Below are positions 12,574-24,812 of a DNA stretch of 64,000 nucleotides, one piece after another; within the stretch, counting starts at the first letter, position 1; every line of letters begins with the position of its first letter. A program made the position numbers and the translations under genes. This DNA comes from Cucumis sativus (taxonomy: Eukaryota; Streptophyta; Magnoliopsida; Cucurbitales; Cucurbitaceae), in NCBI RefSeq assembly GCF_000004075.3, contig NC_026659.2, positions 124,001 through 188,000 on the forward strand, written 5' to 3'. The notes under the pieces were generated by a model. The model was not told where the DNA came from and did not search any database. It was given only the letters and a program-made list of their open reading frames with translations.

Positions 12574-14560
12574 AATCCATAAAAGAATCGTTCAAAAGTT
12601 GCTCATAGATAATACTTAAGCATACACTAGTTACAACATCAAAGTGGTGGTAGCGTAAGTGACAATTCAAAAATTGAAAGGAGCAATTATGAGTTCAAGC
12701 ATTAGTCATACGTTGTTATCTTATATGAAATACCAAAGTCATTGTGTGAAGGTCATATGCCTAAAATCCTAATCTATTCTCTTTTACTATCAAATTATTA
12801 CAAACCCAAAATTGACTTGAGGTGTCCAAGTGTGTGAAGGTGGCACCACATCAATGTTCATTTTCTTTGACTTGCAAGGGCACTTGAACTAACAAATATA
12901 ATAGTCGTGATTGATGGTTCAATCGTCCAAAGTGAATTTAAAGTAACTTTAAGTAGGTAGTGACTTTGATAAAAATTCAACAAAGGGTAGGAGTTTCGAG
13001 AGGGGGGCGGGGAGGATCGATGAAAAAGGAAATGAAAAGAGAGGAATTAGTGATAAAGGGGAGTGTGTTAATGGAGATGTGGACCAATGAGGAAAGCATG
13101 CATATAGTACCACGGCTTAGTTAAAGAGAATTAGAGAATAAATGGAAAACATGGGTGTGGTGTGGTGTGGTGTGGTGTGGATGAGGTTAATGGGTGCAGA
13201 CAACTTCCCACCAAACAAAGCTGGTGGCTGCCTTTGGGGTCTTTGATAGCTGCATTTCCCTGCATTTCTCTTTATTATTTCACTCCTCACCACTATTCAT
13301 CCACTTTGTCCTTTTAACCATTCCTCTTTTCCTTTCCCTTTAACCACTCCTTTCCCTACCAATATATCTTCCATCTAAATTTTTAGTTCTCATCACTTGT
13401 GTGGATATAATATCATCATCTTGAATTTTCCACTCTAATGTCTCATGATGTATATGCCACTTTTGCTAGGACCCTCCAAGTTTATAGCTATTAAATTATC
13501 TTCTCATACCAAGATAAGAGAGTTTGAAGTTGTTTCTTCGTCCACGGCATAATCTAATGATTTCGAGTTCGATGAATGACATGTTTTCTTAGGGACCTCA
13601 AAATTCAAAAGACAAGAAATTTCCATACTTGGATAATCTTTTTGGAATGAAAGAGGCCAGATGTGAGGCATTAATGTGAGGAACTTGAGGATGAGGGTTC
13701 TTTTGGATATGGGTTGACATATATTTAAGAAGGAAATGGAATTGGGTAGAAAGAAGAGCTTTTAATTGAATTTAGAGAGATCAGTTTTTGTCACAATCAG
13801 ACAATGAATGCAGGGGCAGGAAAAGATGGAAAAGAAAAGGCAGTTTCATAGGGATCTGAGTTCTGATGGAAAAGATCTCTGGAAAAGAAAACACAGATAC
13901 AAGCAAAGAGAAAGCAAGTGCCAGAAGAAAAAAAAGGATGGATCTTGCAAAACCCAAAACAAAACAAAGTACCCTGTAAACAAAACAATATTATTACTAT
14001 CATTATTATTTCTCATACTCAGAAAAAGGACCACTATTATAATTAATGGTAGGAATGCATCAAAATGAACAAAGGGTGGATGTGGGACAATGGTTGTGGA
14101 AGTGACATCTGATCATCCATATCTGACGGCTTACTGGCAAATGAGAGTGGGTTAGTGTGTGCAATTGGTATCACTATCAATATGTATTGAATTACTTCTG
14201 CTAAACTAGAGAGGGTTTTATATGAGTAAATATGATAAATGATAAAGAAGTAGGCAGCCTAAATAAGGACCACCCGAGTGGTTTCTTTCCAAATGCTAGT
14301 ATAGTATGGTATAGAGTGGTCCTAAATATGATGACAATCATAAGATTGGAAAAGGAAAGAATGGTGTGGACAGTACAAACCTCCGCTGTAATCCACATTC
14401 GTACAACATATCTTGCAAGATTTCTCACAACTCACAATAATACAACATCACTCTTCATGCTTTTTCCTTTTCTTCCTCGTTTTTTCATTCTCCTGCATAT
14501 TTAAATATATGCGTGTGTGTGTACACACTCGAAGGAACACATCCAGCTTCAACCAATGAT
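12574..14560. other. Intergenic stretch with simple repeats
   Basis: No gene is supported. It contains a G-rich patch near 12997-13016 (GAGAGGGGGGCGGGGAGG), a GTGTG pentanucleotide run near 13155-13180, and AT-rich unique sequence. Short open stretches near 13.8-14.5 kb on both strands have no recognisable domain and no coding character. Confidence 0.55.
13155..13180. repeat. Pentanucleotide (GTGTG)n microsatellite
   Basis: About five tandem copies of a GTGTG-type unit, giving a short GT-rich simple repeat. Confidence 0.8.
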
Positions 14561-15840
14561 ATCCCTCCTGGTTGGATTTGTTTTTCAGGTTTCTTGCTAC
14601 TTGAGATCTTTGCAACTCAAAGAGGAATGGGCCTGTTGACCTGCATTATCCAGAATTTCAATTAGAGTGGAGTTTGAATTCTGTTGGTACATTCATTGCT
14701 CCCATGTTACAAAAGAATGAAGAACAGTTCATAGCAATGGTGATAGGATCTAGTTTTTTAAAGTTGTAAATTGTATAGCTCCATTCCTCAGGCTGCCATA
14801 TGAACCGAGAAACAATGTTATAGTCTTCTTCAATGAATTCCAACCCAACCCAAGACAAATACTCTTCTCCTCCATCATGCATCTCCTAGATTCCCAAATC
14901 ATTTGGACAGGCCAGAGTTAACAAAATTATTGAGGCTTTAGAAAAATTAGATCTGCATCTGTTGGTCCAATAGATGGCAATTTCACCATCAGCAAGTTGT
15001 TGTCTAAACTCAGGGTATAGCCTGTTAACAACTGCAATCATTCTAGTGATGAGAGAACTTGAAAGCCATATCAGAGAGATATGGTATCTTTCAAAACTAG
15101 GTAGCTCTTAGAAGACTTTTGAACGCAACAGAAAATACTTGTCATATATGGGCAAGTAAGATCCAGGTTCAGTCAGAGCTATCCCTTTCTATTGGATTTG
15201 CTTTTAGCTTTGTTGCTCCTTGCAATCTTTGCAACTCAAAGAGGAATGATAACCTGCAGGTCCTGCACTATACATAATTTCGTTGTAGATGTCATTTCAA
15301 TGTAGATGTCAATTAGAGGTTGAGTTGATTTAGCCAAATAATTCTTTGAATGGTACATTCAGTCGCATTCCCCTGTATGACATAGGGATGAAGAACACTC
15401 TAATCACCAAAACCCAGCTGATAAGCAGGAACTAGTGGACCTAACTAAAACCGATCCATTCAATCTGGACCTGGAGTTACCGTTTTGGTTTTCTTCGATG
15501 AATTCCAGCCCAAGACAAAGTCCCTTATCCCCATAGTGCAAGACTGCAAGTTCTGGTTTCACAGAACAATTAAACAAGGCTAGAGAGAACGAGATTACAA
15601 AGGCCTTTGTAAACTCTTATCTGCAGCCCTCAGCCCAAAAATATGGACCTTACACCAGCAATAGTTGTTTGAACATAGGGCAGTCTATTTAGTTATCTAC
15701 AATTGCAATCATTCAAAAGAGCAGAAAACCAGACAACCGTATTTGAGATAGTAACCTTCAGAATTGGGTGGCCCAAAGACTGATAGAAGAGTTTTGAATC
15801 AGAAAAGAAAGAATTGACATATTAGGACAATTACATTCCC
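14561..15840. repeat. Diverged tandem duplication of about 0.62-0.66 kb
   Basis: Two units, about 14561-15180 and 15181-15840, align along their length with many differences. Shared landmarks occur in the same order: ATCCCT then TTGGATTTG, TTTGCAACTCAAAGAGGAATG, GGTACATTCA, GATGAAGAACA or GAATGAAGAACA, TTCTTC(A/G)ATGAATTCCA, CTGCAATCATTC or TTGCAATCATTC, and a terminal ACTTTTGAA or AGTTTTGAA block. On the minus strand both could encode a short LEFIEE motif, but neither copy has a long open frame. The source is unknown. It may be a decayed gene tail or an old non-coding duplication next to the 3' end of the ATXR6-like gene. Confidence 0.75.
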
Positions 15841-16041
15841 ACTAACAAATGAGTTAGCAAATTATGAACTGTTAGTATGGGAGGCATTTCAAATTTTGTC
15901 CTCCTTTCTTATTTTCTCAAATAGGCACATGCTTGTGGAATTCTGAGCTTACAGAACCAACCAAACCATTAATTAGGCATTAATTGATCAGCTCACGTCT
16001 ACAATTTCTAGACATTGTGTGGGCTTTACAAAGTAAAAAGG
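15841..16041 (-). other. Probable 3' UTR of the ATXR6-like gene
   Basis: Minus-strand sequence directly after the TAA at 16042-16044. There is no coding content. The 3' UTR may extend into the duplicated block downstream. Confidence 0.4.
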
Positions 16042-18231
16042 TTACACGAAATGCTCAGTGGGGTATTCATGCTCATATCCATTATAGTCATAATACAGTC
16101 TCTCTCCCTTGGATATATCTCTGTTTGCAATCAGTAGAACTCTACATTCACCATTTACATTGAACCTTACGCACTTAAGGTTTTGCTTTTTCCTGCCATC
16201 CCTGCATGGAAGAGACAGCCTCAAATCAAAAGGGAGAGAAAACAAGGAAAAGAAACTTATAAAATGAGGAATCTAGTCCTTCATTTTCAAACACCAAAGT
16301 ATGACAAGAAATAAAGAAAGTGTTGAGCTTACGGTGTATGGTTGTTGATTCCATTTATAAAACGGGCAATGTTACTACGTTTGTCGGGACAGATGACAAG
16401 GCTTTTAGATGGGTTAGTAGCAGACAGTAAAGTCATCATACTATCCCCATCATCATGTTCACGGTTCTTCAGGTAATCAACATCCCCAGTATATTCTGTA
16501 ATTATGGTCAAGTCCTTTATAAACCTATCTGCTTCCACAGTGAACCTGTGACCACGTATGAATAGATTGAGCTGTGTTCCTATCAAAAGATAGAAAAAAA
16601 TATAGGACCATGTAGATTCACATACCCTTCTCGAGGATCAAAAACAACCATAAGGGGGGGCCATTCCCCTCTCTCCATCATACTTCTGCACAAGTTCAAG
16701 GTTTCAACGTCCTCTTTAGGAAGAACCTGGAATGCAGATGATAAAAAAAACTTCAACATCACAGAAGATATCACGCAAAGAGCCTCCAGACACCCAGTGA
16801 CTTAATAAACTTTGACGTTGAAAAACTACATTCCTAACTCTAAGTTAGGCAGAAAAATATTTTGTAAATGCAGGTTTATCCATCTTACCACTCTCCCACT
16901 AAGCGAAAATGCCAAAAATGGTCCTTAACTAGTTCAAAGAATAAAGACATCCAGCGATTCATTGTTATCCGACAGTTGTATTTGGTCTGTGCATTTCTAT
17001 AATTTGGAACTTCATTGATCCAATAACAACAAATGCATCACCAAAAAAAATTCGCTAAACAAATATCATGTTAGAAAAAATGGGCAAGATTGATAACTCA
17101 CGTTCAGTTCACTCCTTTCCTTTTAAGAGAACAAATGGGGGTTTCAACTTTACCTGCATTCCTCCGTGCTCGAGAGATGCGCAGTTTGCCGATCTTGGGG
17201 CCATCCCACGCATATATGTAAGCTCGTTGCTGAAATTTGTACCAGTAGCTGTCAATGCTGTTGCTAGTGACGCCATTTGTTCCAAGCGTCTCGCAGGATC
17301 TGCTGTTGGATTAAAAGGTAAGAGCTTCCTTCTCTTTTTACTAAGTACTAAGCTACCAGCCCGTCTTCGCTTCTTACGGTTTTCTGAAGAAGAAAACAAT
17401 CCAAGGAAAACGATTTCAGATATGACCCATGTAAACATTTACCCAATAGGATGGTACCAAACTCAAATCTCCAGTAGTATAAGATTTCTACCTAGGCTTG
17501 AGCCTTTTTCAGAGTCCGCGGGTCTTTGAATGCGGAAAAAGTCAACAATTTTAGTTTGCACAAGAGGGAAAGCTGCAAAGTAAGAAACCAGCAAGAGTAA
17601 AAACCATAGAAAAAAAATGAAAATCACTCGTGGAACTTGATTTAACTTGGTAACTGGCAACAAAAGAAATGTACAGAAAAAAGTCTACGGAAAAATCAGT
17701 AACCCAGCAGAACATTACTCAGAACAGAAAAAAAAAGAACTTGATTAAACATGCAGCATTATAAAGTTAAGAAAATTAATGAAGTTCATCCGCCCGCTGG
17801 GTAACAGATTAATAGCTAATTTATCTCGAACACATAACACCAAATGAAACTTAAGAAGAAGACACACAATGCGAAATGCGACTTCCATCTCATAATGCAT
17901 ATAAATAAATGGAAGAAATGAGATGTATTGGATAGACCAGATGAAATGAAAAAAGTTAAAATGAAAGGAAGGAAAGTGAGACGGTACATTTGAGTTTCTT
18001 GTGATTGGAGCAAGTGGGGCAGAACCAGGTTCCCTTGGGGACGGAAGGGAGAATGGGGGTAAGACAAAAGAGGTGATAGCCTCGATCACATTTGTCGCAG
18101 AGAAGAAGGTCGGCCGGAGAGTCCCCGGAGCCGCATTTCTGACAAAAAATGTCGTCGCAGTCGTCGTGATCTGGTAGAAAACGATGGGGGGAAGAGGGCT
18201 TGGGAGCAAGAGTTCTCCGGCTGTGGATCAT
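16042..18231 (-). CDS. ATXR6: Histone H3K27 monomethyltransferase, ATXR6-like (PHD + SET)
   Basis: Predicted 342-residue protein from six exons: 18231-17988, 17572-17492, 17383-17154, 16726-16626, 16545-16333 and 16201-16042. A perfect C4HC3 PHD finger has its ligands at C30, C33, C45, C48, H53, C56, C71 and C74. A PCNA-interacting PIP box follows at residues 87-94 (QTKIVDFF). The C-terminal SET region carries [32 protein letters not shown] and the final [17 protein letters not shown]. This is the ATXR5/6 architecture. Known members put monomethyl marks on H3 lysine 27 during replication, keep heterochromatin silent and prevent over-replication. The length (about 349 in Arabidopsis ATXR6) and the very short N-terminus without a plastid-like leader favour ATXR6 over ATXR5. 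E2F-type sites lie just upstream. Confidence 0.93.
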
Positions 18232-18266
18232 AATTGGGAGGAATGGATTGGGATTAGGAATGGGAA

Positions 18267-18369
18267 ATTGGCGCGATGAATGCTGAAAGATGTAAGAAAT
18301 GGGTATTTGAAGAAAGGAATTAGGGCATCTGGCGCCCTTTTTGGTTTCCCGGCAAAACTAGGCGCCAAA
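18267..18369 (-). promoter_or_regulatory. Cluster of E2F-type sites upstream of the ATXR6-like gene
   Basis: Three sequences match or nearly match the E2F consensus TTTSSCGC within about 140 bp of the start codon: ATTGGCGCG at 18267-18275, TTTCCCGGC at 18345-18353, and the reverse complement TTTGGCGCC at 18361-18369. A further GGCGCC lies at 18331-18336. E2F control gives S-phase expression, which fits a replication-coupled methyltransferase. Spacing and strand are as seen; binding is inferred. Confidence 0.65.
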
Positions 18370-19285
18370 TCCAATTTACCAACCCTACGTTACAACTCTC
18401 TTCCCTCTCTTTCCTTCGTATTCCTTATTGGGCTTGGGTTACAAAAATAGTTATTGGGCTTCCTCAGCTCCAAAATGGGCCGGATACCCAATGCATCCTC
18501 CACCTCCTTCTTTTCTCAATTCATGTCTCCTCTAAAAATTTCACTGGTCTAAATAAAAGTTCAATCAAGCCCATCACATACGTGAAGGTTGACAAACAAA
18601 ATATAGTCCATGCAAGTATGCATATTTAATTCAAATACTATACTAGCAATTCCCAATCAACTCCATCTGCTGGCTATACCCCAATAATAACAATAGAATG
18701 AACATATATTCTTTTAATGGAGTGTTCGTATGTGATTTATAATTAAAATCTTACAAGTCAAAGTTTGAGATTTAATCCCAAGATTGTATTCAATTCAAAT
18801 ATCCTCTATCACTTTCATTCATTTTTAAAATCACTAACTTTTGAAATTACAATCATCTTTAAGACCAAAACTCTACCTTAGAATCCAACGTTCTTCCTTT
18901 CACACTCTTATTTTCCTTTTATTATTTGGTTTCTATAAAACTAAACATCGTCCTATATTCTATGTCTAAACTACTTCAATGTCCTTTTCAAGAACGATCA
19001 ATAGAAATTTAAGAACCTTTTTTTTAAAAGCTGTTTAAAGCACTTCAAATTGATGGATGCTTAGCTTTAAAAAACTAGAATTGATTTCACATGTCCAATT
19101 TAGGGGACAAAACAACCTCACTTAATGGCTTTCTATGCTCACAATTAATATAGTTTGCCCCTTGACAATTGATATTTAAAAGTAAGCAGAAGAGTAGATG
19201 GAGTTTGGTTGAATGCTGATCAAAACCAAAAGCACCCACGAAATAATAATAATCAACATAAAATTATTTATCCCAGCTTGGATGC

Positions 19286-19310
19286 CATATATATATATAT
19301 ATATATATAT
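19286..19310. repeat. (AT)n microsatellite
   Basis: Uninterrupted AT dinucleotide run of about 25 bp. Confidence 0.85.
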
Positions 19311-20576
19311 TTATAGTTTTCAAAGGTTGGGTCATAATAGCACTAAGCTTGAATGGTATTGGTTAGATGGTGTTTAATTTAAAACGAAGGTGAGCTGTTA
19401 GGCAGAAGAATGATTCTATGGAGAAGATGAAGAAAAAGTGCTTCCCTCATGTAGGAAGGAAGCTTCATCCTGAATACTAAAATAAGTTTTGCTTTTTAAT
19501 TTGTATTTAAATTCTGTTGGACCCACATCCACTAGTATGTGATATTATCCTTTGTTGTTTTGTAGGGTTGAAGGAATGAGGTTGAGTGAGTGATACAAAA
19601 TTGGTTTCTCTTCCTTGGGAAATAATACTATGATTCAAACCCATTTCTTTTCTACTCCATAATGCAATTATTGCCTCTTCTACTTTCTATTTCTCTCTTC
19701 TCCTCCAATGCTTCCAACTTTGTTAACCATTCTCCCCTACTAAGTGAGAAGAGACGAGTTCACTACGAGATTCTTCTCGTGTGTATTTAAGTGTAATATC
19801 CGACTCTATTAATCATGTTTATTAGTTGATATGACTCCTCAATGAAACATATATGGTGAATTAACAAGGATTAATCTAGAATAATTAGAGAGAGAGAAAA
19901 TGTGTGAACTCTTTTGCAAGAGAACAAAAGAAAAGTGGCAGTGTGCTTGCAGTTGATACTAAAGTGAAATTTGACTACTATTGTTTGATATTTAGGGTGA
20001 AAGCTAATGAATTATATTAATGCTTTGAAGATGGAAATTTTGATATAGGGTTCAAATTGATTTAGGTGGTGAAAAAAATAGAATTTAAATTGGTGAAGTT
20101 AATTGCTTAAGATTTTAGTTGAAAATGATTTTAAAGTTTAAGAACTCTTAGTAGGAGATTGCATGCGCTCATATCATCACTGCAAAAGGTATCAAACAAC
20201 TTGGATGTTCAAGCACATGGTGATATTTTTTAGTTCACCAAAGCGAGGAGAATTCACATCGTCATTTTTTCTTTTCCTCCTTAAAGGTTATCAAATAAGC
20301 TTGTTTATAATCCGACGTCATTTTGTGACTGCGGTTGTTTGTAATTTTGACAACGTCAAGCATGTTTCACGTTATCCTACGACACCTTTATAAACATGTG
20401 ACCATTGCTTGAAGTTGAATATAAATTTAACGAATGCATGTAAACATATGTTTAATATTTTTTAAAAAGAATTAAAATTAGTAGACATATTTATTCAAAA
20501 TACAAAATCAAATGTGGGTGGTGGTGCACGTGGGGGAGAAGTAAGAAGCACGTGAGGAAAAATGAATGAACGGTGA

Positions 20577-20604
20577 TGGATGAATGGATGGATGGATGGA
20601 TGGA
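20577..20604. repeat. (GATG)n tetranucleotide microsatellite
   Basis: About seven tandem copies of a GATG/ATGG unit in intergenic DNA. Confidence 0.85.
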
Positions 20605-23600
20605 TGAAATGTGTGATTTGATTGGGATCGGGTATGGGACCGAACTTGTTGAGACACACCTAATTATTCCCCAACATCGCGTCAATTACACGTTACGCTC
20701 TCCCCTTGCATGTATCTAATTCCATCACCACCCATTCTCTTGCCTACACGTGTCCTCTCTCTTCCCCACCATCAATTTTCTTACCATAACCTCAACCCTC
20801 AAGGCCTTCAAACCTATCTAACACCTATACTAACTTTTACTCCCTCTAACCCTAAACACATAAATATTATTACAAAAATCATCGTAGATAAACTATATAA
20901 TCGTCGAAGTTGAAAGTATTATAAAAAAGGTTACTAACGAATCACATGACCGAAGACTGATCAAAGTCATGTATTGAATACAGACGGTCCTCCATGGCAT
21001 TTGTTATTATTACTATTTTAAATCTAAAAAGTAGGAGCTAGATGCACTCATTTAACCATTGATGAAAAAAAGGAAAAAAATTATTTTTTGTTTTGAGAAA
21101 CTGTATAACTAATTTCAAAAGTTATATTTTAAACTATTATTCATCGAAAAATGATGGAGAAATTGTAAAAAAATAACAAAACGAACCACTATTTATACTT
21201 TATGACAAACAAAATCAAGTGTAATGAGTTTTTGTTATTTAATAGTTTTTTTTTAATATTCTTACAAAAACTTAAAAAATATAACTATAAATTAGTGTAT
21301 ATAATAAGAAAGTAAATACAAGAAGTGATTATTTGGTTGAGATATGAGAGTGGATGATGTATGTAAATGTGACAAAAATATAGGTCTTAACCTATAGGGG
21401 AAGGGTTTGAATATTTCAAATTAAACTATTGTTGAATTCAAAAACCATATGTCATAGAAATTAAACTATATATGACTCAATAATCCACTCCTTTTTATTA
21501 TAGTTTTAACTATATTCCGAACTTTATTAATTTATTTATTTACAATGTTAGTATTATAGAAGAAAACAAAACATCTATTTTGTGGTAATATATACTAACT
21601 ACATCTCTTCCTCTATATTCGTTTTCAACATTATACAGTATATATATATTATGGTACCTGCACTTTGTTTATGTTATAGCATGTGTATCTTTAACAATAG
21701 CTTCACTGTATATTGAAGAATGGCTTCAAAACTCAATTACATAAAGTTGTAATTATAATGGTTAAAGAACTTCATCATAAATGTGGGTGTGTTGTTGAAA
21801 AATATATAGGATAAAATTATAGTTTTGAAGAATTCATATTATTTTGTAGAAACAATAACAAACTCTACACCAGGTATGAGTATAATACCCCTTTGACTAT
21901 GAAATAATGAATTAAAATTGAATTATTGTAGTGGTCTTTAGTAACAAGAAAGAACATTATTTCTATAAAATTGAAATTAATATATAGGTGTACAAAGATA
22001 AGTTGTTCAAATGATATATCATAAAGAGGTCTCCACCATGCATGCAAAGGAAGAAAAGAAAATTAAAATGTAGGAAAGGCGTGAGAAAAATGAATGGTGC
22101 AGTATGCATGTGATGGTGATGATCGATCATTTGATTGAGAATTGAAGAAGTTGCATTAACTTTTGAATTTCTTCTTGTAACACACGTTATAGAAAGTTTA
22201 AGAAAATATAAAAGAAAGATAGAATAATATGTTATGTATCCATCGGGAAAAAATGTATATTAAGCATGAATTTTTTAGTTACTAGATGAAGTATTATATA
22301 ACGTACACATAAATAAATTAAATGTGTTCAATATGATTTCTTTCAATGAAGTCGATGCGGATGATATATAATAACTTCAATTATTATTGAGGTTAGCAAC
22401 TTTAACACATATAGTGTAGCGATGGTGATCTCCTCCAAAGGATTTGAGTGATACTGATGATTTGCAATCTACGTTTGATTTTAGTATAGAGGCAATTAAA
22501 ATGGATTTATTAGTTGTAAATTTACTTGATATCTTTAAAGGAAAGGAGGAAGAAATTTGAAAAGCTCCAAAACCAATAATATTATATATGACAAAGAAGA
22601 GCAGAAAGAGTCAAAAATATCAAATCCATCAAATCTTCCCTTAAAGAATGTTATGTTACCATTATCATTGCATGAGAAAAAGTAAATAAAAAGATTTTTT
22701 GCTTTTTTTTCTTCTCTTCTGATTTCTTTGGATAGATTAAAATCATAAGTTAATTAGTAATTAAGAAAAGGTAGTACAAATTAAAGTCAGCATTTGGTAT
22801 ATTATTCATGTTTAGCTAGTGGCCTTATTAATTTTAAAACAGACCTACCCTTCTACCAAACTTCTTTCCTCCATGTCTCTCCAACCATGGAAACTGAATA
22901 CAAGTTAAAGTTCCTTTCAAAAGTGGAAAGTTAGAAGATGGCCTCAAGCCAAGTTAGTGAAATTTAGAAAACCCTAATTCTCATCTTATTTATTTTTGAA
23001 ATATAGTATGGTTTTGAAATGGTTAGAATATAGAATTCATTTTGAACAATTAGCAAGATGGTTGAGGATAATATTTTATAGAAGTAATTTTAATCGTTTG
23101 AAAATGAGAAATGAAAGTTGGTTTTACTTTGAGTGGTATGGAGGGAAGAAAAGAAGTTGTAATATTTAGAAATATAATCGAATAGAGATGGAGGTGGTGG
23201 TGGTGGTGGTGGAAACATTGGTGGAAGTTGTTGAGGATGATGGGATTAGTGGTACAAAACTGAGAAGATCATAGGGATAGCTAAAGCGTGATGAGCACTG
23301 TGAAAAAGACTTAAACAAAAAAAAGTATTTAAGTATGGGATTTGATTAATTAGGGTTTATTTAAAAGAAAAGGGAAAAGGTGAAAGGACGAAAAGACCCT
23401 GATGAAAAGAGAGTAGAAGATGAGTTGGGAGGGGGGGGACACACAAATAAGAGTGATGGATATGAATGGGGGGATCCTAATCCCATGTTTTTTTGCTTTT
23501 ACACTCATTTTTTCAGACTGAACACACAAAGCTTAAAGCAAAAAAGAAAAAAGAAAAGTGCCATTCTCTTTGATCAGTTTTGTTGTTGCTTTCTTTCTTT

Positions 23601-23657
23601 CTTTCTTTCCCCCTTTTCCCTTTCCCTTTCCCTTTCTCTCTTCTTCTTAATCCCCCA

Positions 23658-24812
23658 ATGGACACTGCTCATTGGCCACAGGTCTTTCTAATCTCTATCT
23701 CTCTCTCTTATTTTATCACTTTTAATTAGCTCTCCCTTCCCTTCCCTTCCCTTTTCCTTTTCTTTTCTTTTATGGGTTCTTGTTAATTAAATTTGTTTTT
23801 AGAAATTTGTATTTTTCTCTACTTTCCTTTATCTTTCATTTGTTCACAGTTTTTTTTTTCACTGATTCTCAAAAGGGTCATCGAAAAAAAGCTTTCTTCT
23901 TCTTCTTCTTCTTCTTCTTCTTCTTCTTCTTCTTCTTCTTCTTCTTCTTCTCTTGTGGGTCGTCTTAAAAATGGAATCTGACGAATTTGTGGATTTGGTT
24001 ATCAGTTTGCAGGTGGTGGTGGAATGGTTGTTAAACAAATGGAAGGGGGAGGAGGAGGAGGAGGATCATCAAGTTCTTGTTCAAAGCCTAATAGTGGAAA
24101 TAATGGAAATGGAAATAATTTGTTGGAAAAAAAAGTAAGAGGTGAAAAGGAGCAAGCTTTGAAGTGTCCGAGATGTAATTCGAGTAACACAAAGTTCTGT
24201 TATTACAACAATTACAGCCTGTCGCAGCCAAGGTATTTTTGTAAGGCTTGTCGGAGGTATTGGACTGAAGGTGGTTCTTTAAGGAATGTTCCAGTAGGTG
24301 GCGGCTCAAGGAAGAACAAAAGATCTTCACTTTCTTCTTCTTCTTCTTCTTCTGATCATAATAAGAAAATCAACGCATCTCATCAAATCATCAATCATCA
24401 AGATCTCAATCTTGCAATCTTCCCTCCAAACAACAACAACAACAATACTTCTATCTCCACTTCATCTTCTTCTTCTTCTCATCTTTTGGCTTCTTTCATG
24501 ACGGCACCGGCAACAGGAATGTTCAATGGCAGTGGTGGGTTTGGATTGAACGAGTTGAAGCCACCTGCAAGCTTAAGTTTTTCTTTGGAAGGGTTTGATC
24601 AGAATGGAGTAAGAGGGTACGGGGATCTTCATCATCACCATCATCAAGATCAGACGGCTGTGATGTTTCCAATTGAAGATATGAAGCAAAGTAATGATCA
24701 TGAGGAGAATAGGGGAGGACATGGAGGGGATAATAACAACAATAATAATAGTAATAATTCAGGTGGTAGTACTGGATTTTGGAATGGAATGTTGGGAGGT
24801 GGATCGTGGTAA
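23658..24812 (+). CDS. Dof-type zinc-finger transcription factor
   Basis: Predicted 276-residue protein from two exons, 23658-23681 (MDTAHWPQ) and 24006-24812. The tiny first exon beginning MDTA-WPQ is typical of many Dof genes. The acceptor after position 24005 is chosen because it keeps frame; a second AG at 24012 would not. The Dof finger has C62, C65, C87 and C90 in the exact CX2CX21CX2C spacing, with the conserved [16 protein letters not shown] and [18 protein letters not shown] segments, followed by a basic KNKR patch. The rest is rich in Ser, Asn and His and ends in [10 protein letters not shown], a tail shared by several Dof groups. Dof proteins are plant-only nuclear factors that bind AAAG cores. 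The exact subgroup is not assigned. A start at the internal ATG 24024 would still leave the finger intact. Confidence 0.92.
23896..23950 (+). repeat. (CTT)n microsatellite in the Dof intron
   Basis: About 18 copies of CTT lie inside the single Dof intron, some 55 bp before the acceptor. They create artificial open frames of Phe or Ser runs that are not genes. Length is likely to vary between individuals. Confidence 0.9.

Larger units (their letters stand above)
18400..23600. other. Intergenic region between the ATXR6-like and Dof genes
   Basis: No gene is supported. It has an (AT)n run at about 19286-19310, a (GATG)n run at about 20577-20604, and three CACGTG-core G-box motifs between 20520 and 20755. 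The part next to 23600 is CT-rich and is probably the Dof leader. Short open stretches near 20.2-20.9 kb look like chance. Confidence 0.55.

Noticed and set aside
13797-14504. Overlapping short open frames on both strands
   Set aside because: No domain, no splice support and low-complexity composition; likely chance.
17068-17529. 153-codon plus-strand open frame
   Set aside because: Antisense shadow of ATXR6-like exons 2 and 3 and the introns around them.
23780-23981. Poly-Phe and poly-Ser open frames
   Set aside because: Produced by the (CTT)n repeat in the Dof intron.
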